Under the pieces are notes generated by a model. The model did no database searches, was not told where the DNA came from, and worked only from the letters and a program-made list of their open reading frames with translations. A stretch of 64,000 nucleotides of DNA from Zelonia costaricensis (Eukaryota; Euglenozoa; Kinetoplastea; Trypanosomatida; Trypanosomatidae): the NCBI GenBank assembly GCA_030849075.1, contig JASAOO010003472.1:1-64000 (forward strand), written 5' to 3'. Below, in pieces: positions 27,583-36,691 of the stretch. A program made the position numbers and the translations under genes. Positions within the stretch are counted from its first letter, which is position 1. Each line of letters starts with the position of its first letter.

Positions 27583-29067
27583 CTACTCGCTGACACCAAA
27601 GACGAGGAAGTAGACGAACTCGGCGACGTTGAGCTGGCCCAGCAGCCGGCCCGTGTCGGGGTCCACCATGAAGAGCTCCTTGACGCGGCGCCGCACAAAG
27701 TGCGAGAAGATCTCGCGCAGCGTGTCCTTCTCGTAGAAGACGAAGACGCGGTCGCTCACCTTGCTCGCCATCGCCTCGCGCACCGTCAGCTGCGTGTCGT
27801 ACACACCTTGGTTCTCCATCCGCAGCAGGTCGCTGCGGCTAATCACGTCGAGGATGATGCCCTCCTTGGGCGCACACACGGCGATGCTCTCGATGTTGTT
27901 GTCCAGCACCAGCGTCAGTGCCTCGCTCAGTTTCTGCTCCATCGTGACCGAGATGGGCTTGCGCCGGTGCGCGCCGATGCGCGGCACGTACATGAACGGC
28001 ACGTCGAAGATGGAGTAGTAGGGCCCAACGCGCGTGTCGGTGGCGATGCCAACGCCGCCCGTCCCGCTCGCCCCGGCCGCCTCGGCTTGCGTGATGATCG
28101 ACGCGACGTACGGCGGCAGCACGTAGGCATCGCCAAGCGCAAAGATGCCTTGCGGGTCGTCGTCGTAGTCGTCGAACTCGTTCGGACCGGACTGGCGGCT
28201 GTGCTGGCGCTGCAGTGGCGTCAGCACGGCGTTGCCAGCGCCGCCGCCGCCGCCGCCCGCGGTACTGGTCACGCTGCGCGTCGCCGAGTCCTCGCCGCCG
28301 GCGACGCTGGTGGTGTTGGTGGCGCTGGACAGCGTCGAGCTGGTGCGGTGCGGCCCGCCAGTGGGGCTTCCGACGATGCTACCGCCACCGCCGGCGCCGC
28401 CGACTGAGCCGCCGGCCTTCTCGATGTGGAAGAACATGACACCGAGGTATTCGACGATCTGCTCGACGTCCATCAAGGCAACAAGGCTGAAGTCCTCGCC
28501 CTCCTTCTCGGCCAGTGCGATGATGCGGCGGACGTGGTGCTCGCGCATCTTCTGCAGGCAGTCGTGCAGCGAGGAATCGGTCTTGCACGTGACGATGCCC
28601 GTCTTGGGGCCCGGCGGTGCACCGAGCTTCTCCTTGGGCCGGCCGAGCCCGAGCGACTGCCGGACGTGCTGCCAGTGCTCGATTGTCCACGACGACACCG
28701 CGTCCGCCTCGCGGGGGTGGGCCTGGCAGTAGAGGAGGATGCAGATGTAGTCGGTGGAGGTGAGCACGCCGACGTACTGGCGTTTGCGGGGGTCCCAGAG
28801 CACGCAGCTCTGGATACGTGTCTCCTGCGCGGCGATGAAGGCGACGGACAGCGGGGCCTGCACGTCGAGCACGACCACCTGCGTGGAGACACCGAGCATG
28901 TCGTAGCAGCTGCAGTTGCGCAGGAAGCCCGCGATGGGGGCTGCCAGGGTGGCGCACTCTTCATCGGTTGGCCGGTAGCCCGCCTCGAGCAACGACGAGC
29001 CAGCATTGTAGCTCGCCTGCGCGACGCTCGCGGGGTAGTAGGAGTGCTGCACTTCAAAGGCGGACAT
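27583..29067 (-). CDS. AMPK gamma-like subunit (four CBS motifs)
   Basis: A 494-aa protein resembling the regulatory gamma subunit (SNF4 type) of AMP-activated / SNF1 kinase, which binds adenine nucleotides through CBS motifs and tunes the kinase. CBS1 is about 54-116 (LWDPRKRQYVGVLTSTDYIC), CBS2 about 150-210, CBS3 about 350-420 (IILDVISRSDLL) and CBS4 about 425-490 (LFMVDPDTGRLLGQLNVAEF). Between the two CBS pairs is a Gly/Ser/Thr-rich linker with a poly-Gly run (about 218-300) that is not usual in the family. A clear acceptor lies 14 nt before the MSAFEV start, so the longer frame to 29397 (His/Thr/Pro low complexity) is rejected. Kinase and beta partners are not in this window. Confidence 0.88.
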   Translation of the reverse strand: MSAFEVQHSYYPASVAQASYNAGSSLLEAGYRPTDEECATLAAPIAGFLRNCSCYDMLGVSTQVVVLDVQAPLSVAFIAAQETRIQSCVLWDPRKRQYVGVLTSTDYICILLYCQAHPREADAVSSWTIEHWQHVRQSLGLGRPKEKLGAPPGPKTGIVTCKTDSSLHDCLQKMREHHVRRIIALAEKEGEDFSLVALMDVEQIVEYLGVMFFHIEKAGGSVGGAGGGGSIVGSPTGGPHRTSSTLSSATNTTSVAGGEDSATRSVTSTAGGGGGGAGNAVLTPLQRQHSRQSGPNEFDDYDDDPQGIFALGDAYVLPPYVASIITQAEAAGASGTGGVGIATDTRVGPYYSIFDVPFMYVPRIGAHRRKPISVTMEQKLSEALTLVLDNNIESIAVCAPKEGIILDVISRSDLLRMENQGVYDTQLTVREAMASKVSDRVFVFYEKDTLREIFSHFVRRRVKELFMVDPDTGRLLGQLNVAEFVYFLVFGVSE

Positions 29068-29081
29068 GATTACCGTGACTA

Positions 29082-29105
29082 CTAATAGGATAGAGGAAAA
29101 AGGGG
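29082..29105 (-). promoter_or_regulatory. Trans-splice acceptor, AMPK-gamma-like gene
   Basis: The minus strand reads CCCCTTTTTCCTCTATCC then TATTAG, with AG at 29083-29082; 14-nt 5' UTR. This decides the start. Confidence 0.6.
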
Positions 29106-29294
29106 CGGAGTCGCAATGCTGTTGTGCTGGTCCTCGAGGTGGGGGTTGGAAGGGGGGCGAGAGGGGGGGGGGGAGGGAGGGAGTGGCACACAGCTGCGCG
29201 ACGGAGAGACGTAAAGAAGCAAACAGACCCGGACGAAGGGGCCGGGTAAGATTGTGACAGAGGAGGACGAGGACGACGAGGAGGGGGCAGCTGC

Positions 29295-29320
<26 letters not shown>
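29295..29320. repeat. (GT)13 microsatellite
   Basis: Perfect dinucleotide run; reads (CA)n on the transcribed strand, in the leader region of the AMPK-gamma gene. Confidence 0.9.
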
Positions 29321-29325
<5 letters not shown>

Positions 29326-30369
29326 GATGTGTATGTGAGCAGCCCGATAAGGGACGGTGGAGCCGAGGTGCGTCACGTGGGAGTCGTAAACAAACAAACA
29401 AAAAACTCGAGACGCAAAAGGGGCGGCTTCAGGCAGCGACGACGCAATCAGCGACTGGCAAGGCCAGCAGAGGGCAGTTCAGTAGACAAGGGTAGGGAAG
29501 CGGAAGAGGCGAGAGAGGAAGGGGGAGTGACGTTGGTGACGGTTGCGAACGGGTAGGCGAACGGATGGCTCGACGGCCATGGCGAGGGGCTCGTCGCGAC
29601 ACGTCAGTTGTCGCCGTCGATCAACGCAGCGGCACCGCTTGCTGCCTCTGTGGTGGAAGGTGTTGGTGCTCGATGCAGCGCCGTGCGCAGTTGTGTTTTT
29701 CCTTGGCAAGATTCACAGCTTCTCGAGCTACAGTCGCCGTAGGACCTAGCGGCGGCAGTCTTGCTCACGCAAGGGGTGTGAGTGAACTCGATGTACGACG
29801 TCTACACATGCCTGCTGCGACTCCTCGGCCATGCGCAGCAACACTATGGGCAGAGGAAGAGGCGGAATGGGAGGGGTGGGGCCCAAAGACACAGACACGC
29901 ACACGCAGAGGCACACACGAATCGGCGGGGAGGGAAAACAAAAGGGGAGAGGTGGTGGGTGGTGGGTGGTGGTGGTGGGGAATGAGGGGAGCGATTGCCA
30001 GAACCAATAACCGCAGCATCGCAGAGGTTGAGGCAAGAGGAGGTGGCAAAAGAAAAAAAAAGACGAACAGCGTGCGCCTCGGAATAGCGTAATAAACATG
30101 GCACCACCCCAGAGCGACGCGCCGCCTCTCTGCTCGCTGACGTGCGTGAGGGGGGAAGAGGGCCACACCAGCCGACGACGACGAGAACGACATCTGCGGA
30201 CAGACGGGAGGGAGGGACGGGGGGGGGGGGGGCGGGTAACGAGAAGCAAGGGCGAGATTGGCACACAGGAGCCGACGCAGCCTCGCGCTCCTGTTGGTGA
30301 CGCCTCCTACTTCTTCCATGAGCTTCATCGCCCGTCGGTTCCCCCCCCCGCGCTGAAGCTGCGCACCGC

Positions 30370-31059
30370 CTAGCTGATGCTCTTCTCGCTCGTGTTGGAG
30401 CGTGGCTGGATCAGCTTCTTCCAGTTCAGTGCGTAGGCGATCACAAAGGAGCGCAGCTGCGTCGCGAGCTGGGTGGCATTCAGCTCAAGCTTCAGCAGCG
30501 CATCAGCGTCGATCTGCTGCAGCTCCATGAGCACCGACGGCGCCGACGACTTCGTCTTCTTGTCATCCTCGCCGGTCTTGCCGAGCAACTTGTCTTCAGC
30601 CGACCCACGCGCACCGAGGTAGTCGCGCGTCGCGAACATGCCAGCCACACCCGGCGCGCTGCCTTCCTTCTCGCTCGAGCGTCCCATAACCTTGCCCTCG
30701 AGCGAGTCGATTATCTTGAGCACCTCCATCTGCACCTCGACGCCGAGGTTGTCCTCCGCCTTCAGCTCGGGAATGCGGCAGGCGATGACGGTGCGCACCG
30801 TCTCGGCGCCGCGGTAGATATCGTGCAGCTCTTCCTGGTACTCGCGGAGCGAGCCCACCACGCTGATGGGCACCGTCGCGGCGTCGTTGGCCGTGTACGT
30901 CTTGGACAGCACAGCCTTGCGGGCGTGCTGCGCGTTCGTTGCGCGGGCCTCGAGGTCGGCGATGGCCTTGGACGACCACTCGTCCATCACCGCAAGACTC
31001 GCCTCCTCGGGAAAGGCGTCGCGGATGACCTGCGCCATGGGACCACGCTTCGGCGGCAT
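30370..31059 (-). CDS. PA26: Proteasome activator PA26
   Basis: A 229-aa trypanosomatid 11S-type activator. In the family it forms a heptameric ring that docks on the 20S proteasome and opens its gate independently of ATP and ubiquitin. The protein follows the known PA26 layout end to end: an N-terminal helix starting PPKR, the helix TVRTVIACRIPELKAEDNLG and the C-terminal ALNWKKLIQPR helix. The activation-loop segment has Glu-102, Asp-103 and Asn-104 by my count, matching the loop glutamate known to be needed in Trypanosoma brucei PA26. The conserved SVLMELQQIDADALLKLEL stretch is present. The length matches the family. The start MPPKRG agrees with it, so the longer frame to 31614 is leader. 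A possible acceptor AG at 31186-31185 would give a 125-nt C-rich 5' UTR; the only later AG abuts the ATG. Confidence 0.95.
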   Translation of the reverse strand: MPPKRGPMAQVIRDAFPEEASLAVMDEWSSKAIADLEARATNAQHARKAVLSKTYTANDAATVPISVVGSLREYQEELHDIYRGAETVRTVIACRIPELKAEDNLGVEVQMEVLKIIDSLEGKVMGRSSEKEGSAPGVAGMFATRDYLGARGSAEDKLLGKTGEDDKKTKSSAPSVLMELQQIDADALLKLELNATQLATQLRSFVIAYALNWKKLIQPRSNTSEKSIS

Positions 31060-31610
31060 CTCGGTGTGCGTACGTGTATTGTTCGAAGGGTGGGGGAGCG
31101 GGGGGCGGGGGGCGGGGTGGGTGGGATGTGAAGGAGGGATCGCCGGTGTGAGTGTGAGCGAAAGGCGGTGCTCGGTTGGAGAGGCTGAAGTGCGGGTGGA
31201 CAGATGGAGTCGCAATTGTCGAGGGGGTGTGCGGGTGGGTCGGTGACTGTGTGATGTGCTTTGCGTCCGTCGAGAGCAACGGTGCGAGGTGAGGGTGCAA
31301 ACAGAGAAGCCAAAAGGAGGGAGAGCGTGACATCGTTGAGAAGAAAACGAAAACACGCTTCGAGGCGCATGTGGCCGTCTGCTGCAAACCTGCATCATCA
31401 CGGGCTCATGCTGGGTCCAGCGTATGGAAAGGAGCGACTCGACAGACTCGCAGGCCAGACCGCAGTGCGCGCGGTGGGTTGCGTGCGCACAGGTCGGAGG
31501 TTTGCTGTACTTGTGCCGTTGTCGCTGGTGCGTGAGTGTGCGTGCCGCCCTCCCACCGGTTGGGCCACGGCAGCAGCAGGAGCTGGTGTCCTCTTCGCCA
31601 CGTCTCGCCT
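31060..31610. other. Intergenic: FHA-like gene to PA26
   Basis: About 550 nt. The first 80 nt on the minus strand upstream of PA26 are a C-rich tract; the remainder is mixed sequence, with the 3' UTR of the FHA-like gene. No gene is seen. Confidence 0.6.
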
Positions 31611-33971
31611 TCACCGTGGCGCGTGCTTGCGCGGCCGGCCGGGCCGTCGTCGAGTGCTGGCGGTGGTGGCGTTGGCGGTGTCAGCGCCTGATGCAGCAGG
31701 AGACGGGGTGCGCGGCGGCGCGGCTGCGTGCCTCTTGCTGTGTGCCGCGCCTGCCGCCTTCCTGTGCGGACGGCGCCGCCGCTGTTGCTGTTGCCGCCCA
31801 CGTGCGACGGCGTCGCTCGCCTCCTCCGTCTCGTCCACCCACAGCAACGCAGCGGCAACGGGGGCGTCGACTTGCGCGTGCGGCTGCCGGCGCTTGCTCT
31901 CGCTGCCGCTCGCGGCAACCCTCCCTTCATCCGCCTCCTCGTAGTAGTACACGAACTGCTTCACCGCTCCCGTGCCCGCCGCGACGGGGGAGGCCGGCGA
32001 CGACAGCGCCAGGGTGGCGCGCTCGCGCGTATGCACGTCGGGGCTGCGACCGCGCCGCGCCGTGAAGATGTACACCGGCAGCGCGGCCGGCCGCACACGA
32101 ACGCCGGGCACGCACGTCGGCACCCCCGCCGCCGCCGTGGCCGGCGCGCGCGGCTGCGATTGGGAAGGGGGCGGCGGCTCTCGCGCGGGGTGGCGCTGGG
32201 GCCAATGCGCGCTGCCCTCGGCGGCCCCGTCGCCGCACACCGCGATGGGGTCGACGTCGAGGCGGAGGCTGCGGCGCACCGACGACTCTGCGACGGCCTC
32301 GGCCGTGTCACCGGCTGGCTGCAGCCGCGGCGTGACCAAGGCGCCGCTGCGGCTGCGGCGGAGTTCCTCCAAGGCGCGCTGCACCACACTTCCCGCCCGC
32401 GCTGGCGTGACCCCGCCACCGCCGTCGCTGTCCCCGATGCCCAGCTGAAGCGACACACGGAAGCGCTCCGCCGTGCTGTCAACAGCGTCCTTGCCCTCGA
32501 GCTTTACAGCGGCCAGTGGCACGCCGTCTGCCGTGGTGCTCCCCTCCACCTTGCTCAGCGGCGGACTGGCGGAGGCCTCCTTGACCGCCACCGGGGCGGA
32601 CGTGGATGCGTGGCGGTTCTCGCGCACAAGCCGCCACAGCCACGCCCGGTCCAGCAGCAGCTGCGCTGTGAGGGGTGATGGCGCCTGCTCGGCCACCTCC
32701 TCCACCTCCTCGGTCGCCTTGAGCCAGTGCCGCAGCGCATCGACGGCGGCGGGTTGCAGCGGCGTGCTCGATGGGCTGCGGCTCCGCTTGCGGGAGGCAT
32801 CGCGTGCCGGCGTCGCGGGCGCCGGCGAAGAGGCGGCGGCACTGTAGCCCGTGTCACTGGCGATGCTCGGGGCACGCACGAGGTGGTTGCCCGCCACCCT
32901 CCACGCGGTTGCGGCAGGGACCGTGCTGGGTGGCGCTGGCAGCGAGGGGGAACCGGCGACCGCACCCTTCGGCAACAGCTCGTCCCGCTCCTGCTCCTGC
33001 CTCTGCTGCAGCCACCACTGCATGTAGTCCCGAATCACGTGAGGCACCGCGTACAGGCGGCGCGTGCCGACAAGCCCGTGCGAGACACGCACGTCCGTGA
33101 GAGCTGCCGGTGACGCACCTGCGTTGCGGCCTACACACCGCAGGAGCGACGCGTTGGCCAGCTCCGTCACAGACTCGAGCAGTGCGGCAGCGGCTGTCGC
33201 CCCCAACTCCGCAGCGTCCTCCCCTGGGCTGCGAGCGCAGGCGCTGTCACACGCAACCGCGTCGAGCACGCCGCCGTCCTCGTCGAAGGCGCACTCGAGG
33301 AAGCTGACGACGTCGCCGTCGCACAGCACCACGCTGCGACCCTGCGGCACCGAGTCTGCGCCGACGAACACGGGATTGGCGCCGTGGTTGACGAGCAGGT
33401 AGTACGACGTGGTGAAGGGCGACTGCGGCGACGCCGCGGTCGTGGTGCGCCGCACCGCGGGCGGCTCCACAATGACGACCTCGTCAGCCACTCCGTCCTC
33501 CGTGTGAGCAACGCGACACTCCGCGGTGGTGGTGGTACGCGTGACGTCTATGGCGGGGTAGGCCCTGCGCAGCTGTCGGTGCACCCCTGAGGCGTGGACG
33601 TAAACGACGCGGGCTTGCAGACGGCCCACACACTCGTGGCGGAGCTGGTAGGCGGCTGGCAGGGCGGAGTGGCGGCCCAGCGGGACGTGTGGCACCCGCG
33701 TGCGCCAGTACTCGGCCCCCCACAGCGATGGCGTGGACGCACCTGCCGCGGCATCTGCCGTGACCATGGCGTCGCACTCGTGGTAGAAGCGGGCGAGCAG
33801 CGCGGGGGTCGGCCGCTGCGGCAGCCGGATGTCCTCGTTGCGCAGACACGAGTTGATGACGGCGAGCTGGAAGGCTGGCGGCTCACACGCGGGCAGCGCC
33901 GACGGGGAGGGTGGCCGCGTGTGGTGAGACGCCTCCACCGCCGCCGTCTCTTCCTTTTTTCTTCTTGGCAT
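31611..33971 (-). CDS. FHA-like protein with C-terminal AT-hook (786 aa)
   Basis: The open frame extends to 34043, but its first codon there is GTG. The first ATG is MPRRKKEE at 33971, giving 786 aa. Residues about 150-225 look like the second half of an FHA fold: YYLLVNHGANPVFVG (Asn at 195) then VVLCDGDVVSFLE, similar to the VNxGxxPIxV / L-x-DGD pattern. FHA domains bind phosphothreonine. The last 13 residues, RRRPGRPRKHAPR, contain a canonical AT-hook (PGRPRK, 777-782) that binds the minor groove of AT-rich DNA. The N-terminus is Lys/Arg-rich and the middle is Ser/Ala/Pro-rich with several basic patches that could be nuclear signals (for example SRKRSRSPS). I infer a nuclear chromatin or transcription protein. 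The FHA assignment is tentative; the AT-hook is clear. Confidence 0.8.
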   Translation of the reverse strand: MPRRKKEETAAVEASHHTRPPSPSALPACEPPAFQLAVINSCLRNEDIRLPQRPTPALLARFYHECDAMVTADAAAGASTPSLWGAEYWRTRVPHVPLGRHSALPAAYQLRHECVGRLQARVVYVHASGVHRQLRRAYPAIDVTRTTTTAECRVAHTEDGVADEVVIVEPPAVRRTTTAASPQSPFTTSYYLLVNHGANPVFVGADSVPQGRSVVLCDGDVVSFLECAFDEDGGVLDAVACDSACARSPGEDAAELGATAAAALLESVTELANASLLRCVGRNAGASPAALTDVRVSHGLVGTRRLYAVPHVIRDYMQWWLQQRQEQERDELLPKGAVAGSPSLPAPPSTVPAATAWRVAGNHLVRAPSIASDTGYSAAASSPAPATPARDASRKRSRSPSSTPLQPAAVDALRHWLKATEEVEEVAEQAPSPLTAQLLLDRAWLWRLVRENRHASTSAPVAVKEASASPPLSKVEGSTTADGVPLAAVKLEGKDAVDSTAERFRVSLQLGIGDSDGGGGVTPARAGSVVQRALEELRRSRSGALVTPRLQPAGDTAEAVAESSVRRSLRLDVDPIAVCGDGAAEGSAHWPQRHPAREPPPPSQSQPRAPATAAAGVPTCVPGVRVRPAALPVYIFTARRGRSPDVHTRERATLALSSPASPVAAGTGAVKQFVYYYEEADEGRVAASGSESKRRQPHAQVDAPVAAALLWVDETEEASDAVARGRQQQQRRRRPHRKAAGAAHSKRHAAAPPRTPSPAASGADTANATTASTRRRPGRPRKHAPR

Positions 33972-34531
33972 TGCGGATGTCAAGGGTGGTGCGCCAGACG
34001 CCGGTGGGCGCCGTCGCCAGTGGTGAGGGATGGTTGCTGCCACCGTGGCGGTCTATATCGAGTTCTATGTCTCGGTGCACTGGAGATGCGCACGCGTCTT
34101 CGCGGGTTGGGCAGTGGGGGTGGGGGATGAGACGGCAGAGGGAGCTGGTGGCAGTAAGGACCACGACGACCACAACGAGGCGAGAAGCTGACCTGGGACG
34201 CACACACACACACACACACGCGCACGAGCATGCACAACGAAGCGTGCACGTTTACCTTTCGGTGCCCCCGTCCACCGTACTTCACGCACGGCGATGCGAC
34301 CTGGCTACGGCGACTTCCTCCTCCCTCTCTTTTTCTTTGTTTCCAATCTTCCTGTGAATTCGATGTAAAAATGCATGCTCGGCACAGAGACTTGTGTGTG
34401 TGTGGGGGAGGGGGATGGGGGCAAGCGTGCCGGCACGGAGATGTCTGTGAAGTGGACTCAAGTAGGTTGGACGATAGGGCGATGCCCACCAGCCCCTCCT
34501 CGTTTGCAGAACGCTCGACCGAAGCGTCAGC
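33972..34531. other. Intergenic: SET gene to FHA-like gene
   Basis: About 560 nt with CA near 34203-34219 and GT near 34394-34402. No gene and no decisive acceptor are seen. Confidence 0.6.
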
Positions 34532-36691
34532 CTACCGCGGGGGGCGTGCGTAGGGGTCCATGCGGTTCACCACGTTCACGAAGCCGCGGTTCTCCGGCTC
34601 GTACAGGCGGTCCAGCCGCCGCTGCTCCAGGCGCTCGAAAAGGCCGGTGCGCTGCTCCTTGCGCCGCTTGATGGCGTCCGCTGTGAGCTCCTCGACGTTG
34701 ATGCCGCGCGCGCGCAGCTCCTCGAGCCGCTCCTCCTCCGACATGGCCGCGAGCCTGGCGTTGTCCTCCTCCACAAGACTGATCTGCTCGCGCTTGCGGA
34801 ACACGAGAATCTGCAGCAGGATGCTGATGAAGACGAGCACCACAACCAGCTTCGGCACCCGTGCGTACTTCCTGTCCAGCACGGGCGAGCACTTGGGGCA
34901 CTTGCACCAAAAGTGGTAGCGGTCGTGCAGGACGTACTGGCGGTTGTCGAAGCTCCACTGCGGCGGCACGTAGCTGATCAGCACCTCCTCGCCTACCTCG
35001 ATGTCCCTCTCGGCCCGGCAGCAGAAGAGATACACCGGGGCGTCGGCCTCGGTCAAGTCGGGGTACGCCGCGAGGCGGTCGTTGCTGCCAAAGTCGGCCG
35101 CGTTGCGCGCAGGAGGCGCCGCCGCTGCGGGAGTGGTGGCGGCGGGGGTCGCCGTCACGGCGCTGGGCGAGGCCCGTACCGAAGCCGTAGCCTCCGAGGC
35201 GGCTTCGACTTCCTTCTCCGCCTCTTCCCGCTCCTCGGCGCCGTCGGTGCGCACCGCCTCGTCCAGGTAGTAGTCGCTGTCGCGAAAGGTGTGCTCGGGC
35301 ATGATGTCGTACGTGGCGTTTGGCGCGCAGCTGTGGTTGAGGAACCCCGCCTCGGGGAAGTAGGCCATGCCTTTCCGCTCCGAGAAGCTGCTCTCCACGA
35401 GAAAGCTGTTGAGGTCTAGAATGGCCGCGAGGCGAGCGACGTGGATGGGGTGCAGCTCGAGATCGTCCAGCACGTCGGCCCCACCAATCGCCGCCAGCAC
35501 ACGCGACGTGCTCGCCGCGGGCCAGTGCTCGATCAGCGAGGAGGGCTGGCCGGTGAGGACCCAGTCGTGCAGGTACTCGCGCGCGCGGGCATCGCCGCGG
35601 TGGCACGCAAGCAGGATGTCGGCACACATCTCCTCCAGCCGCTCCATCTCGCCCTTGACGCCCACGCTGCGAGCGGTGCTCTGGACAATCATGATCGTCT
35701 CACCTTTGGCAACGCGCCGTGTCGCGAAGACGCCGCGGCCCGTAAGGGTGAAGCTGTGCTTGATGACGGCGTCCTGCAGCGCGCGGCCGTTGTCTTGTGG
35801 CAGGCAGCGCTGCAGGACACTGCGGTGCTGCAGCCCGCGGTACGACTCGGGCAGCTTCTCGTCCACGGACGTGTCGTCGAAGTCGACCTGCCCGGTGCCG
35901 CCCGTCTGGTTGATCTGCCCGTCACCGTGCACGATGAAGGGCCCGATCGGAGTGTTCTTGCGCACCCACGGGTGCTCCTGCGGCGGCGGCAGCGGCACCG
36001 CCTGGTCCTTGCGCGCGAAGGTCGGGTAGTCGGGGTCGGGCACCTCGATCTGCATCTTGGTGTGGCGCTTGATGCGGCGAAACTCCGGGCTGTACGTCTC
36101 CGGCCTCTGCGGAAATGGGATCGCCTGGTTGCGGGTGAAGCGCGCCACCTCGACCTGCCGCTGCACCTCGTCCAGAAACTGCTGCACCTCATTGCCCTCC
36201 ACCGTCGTGCTCACCTCAGCACCCGCGGCGGCGGCGGGCTGCGTGGCCAGCTGTGTCGCACCGCCGGCAGCTGCCCCTTCCTCGGCCAGCGACACGGCGT
36301 CTGCAGCGGGTGCGAGCCGCTTCGGTGCGGCGCTCGCTTCGCGGACGTCCTCCTGCGAATCGGCCGTGGCGGCTGCTGGCTCTTCAAAGGCCACAAACTC
36401 GCGGCGCTTGTACGGCCGCTCCTGCGTCGTCGCGCGCAGCCTGAGGCGGGGGTAGAGGGAGCGGTAGGTGACGCTGCTGTCTGCCGGCTCACCCGCCGTC
36501 CCGGAGGAGGAGGCGGAGGCGCTGGACGTGGGGCTGGTGCCGGGCGACGGCGAGCCTGCGTCGCTGGACGGTGCCGCAGCGGTGCCTGTCGCGGGCGGCG
36601 AAGCTGCGGCGGTCGGCGTCCCGTGCTGCCACCGCCGCGCGCTCACCGCTGGCAGGGCACGCAGCACCAGCGGCTGCGTAGCCCGGCGCAT
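34532..36691 (-). CDS. SET-domain protein with C-terminal membrane segment
   Basis: A 719-aa putative protein lysine methyltransferase. SET landmarks: GRGVFATRRVAKGE (from 318), NHSCAPN (452-458), ERDIEVGEEVLISYVP, and a Cys-rich post-SET WCKCPKC (595-601). The halves are split by a long insert, as in SMYD/Set5-like proteins, but no MYND zinc finger is evident. Right after the post-SET is a hydrophobic segment LVVVLVFISILLQILVF (615-631), then a charged helical tail of about 85 residues. The N-terminus MRRATQPLVLRALPAVSARR is basic and acid-free, resembling a mitochondrial presequence. The frame continues upstream to 36868, but an acceptor AG at 36783-36782 lies downstream of both other ATGs, and the extension is a Pro/Ser run over a G14 homopolymer. 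I therefore start at 36691. The target protein is unknown. Confidence 0.83.
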   Translation of the reverse strand: MRRATQPLVLRALPAVSARRWQHGTPTAAASPPATGTAAAPSSDAGSPSPGTSPTSSASASSSGTAGEPADSSVTYRSLYPRLRLRATTQERPYKRREFVAFEEPAAATADSQEDVREASAAPKRLAPAADAVSLAEEGAAAGGATQLATQPAAAAGAEVSTTVEGNEVQQFLDEVQRQVEVARFTRNQAIPFPQRPETYSPEFRRIKRHTKMQIEVPDPDYPTFARKDQAVPLPPPQEHPWVRKNTPIGPFIVHGDGQINQTGGTGQVDFDDTSVDEKLPESYRGLQHRSVLQRCLPQDNGRALQDAVIKHSFTLTGRGVFATRRVAKGETIMIVQSTARSVGVKGEMERLEEMCADILLACHRGDARAREYLHDWVLTGQPSSLIEHWPAASTSRVLAAIGGADVLDDLELHPIHVARLAAILDLNSFLVESSFSERKGMAYFPEAGFLNHSCAPNATYDIMPEHTFRDSDYYLDEAVRTDGAEEREEAEKEVEAASEATASVRASPSAVTATPAATTPAAAAPPARNAADFGSNDRLAAYPDLTEADAPVYLFCCRAERDIEVGEEVLISYVPPQWSFDNRQYVLHDRYHFWCKCPKCSPVLDRKYARVPKLVVVLVFISILLQILVFRKREQISLVEEDNARLAAMSEEERLEELRARGINVEELTADAIKRRKEQRTGLFERLEQRRLDRLYEPENRGFVNVVNRMDPYARPPR

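Larger units (their letters stand above)
29068..30369. other. Intergenic region, PA26 to AMPK-gamma
   Basis: About 1.3 kb with a (GT)13 run at 29295-29320, plus-strand G-runs near 29167-29176 and 30219-30231 and an A-run near 30052-30061. No gene is seen; frames here are biased in composition. Confidence 0.65.

Noticed and set aside
31385..31405. Possible C/D snoRNA C-box (GTGATGA on the minus strand)
   Set aside because: No D box (CTGA) or terminal stem lies within a usable distance.
33972..34043. Extension of the FHA-like protein to 34043
   Set aside because: The codon at 34043 is GTG, not ATG, and nuclear trypanosomatid genes start at ATG; the first ATG is at 33971.
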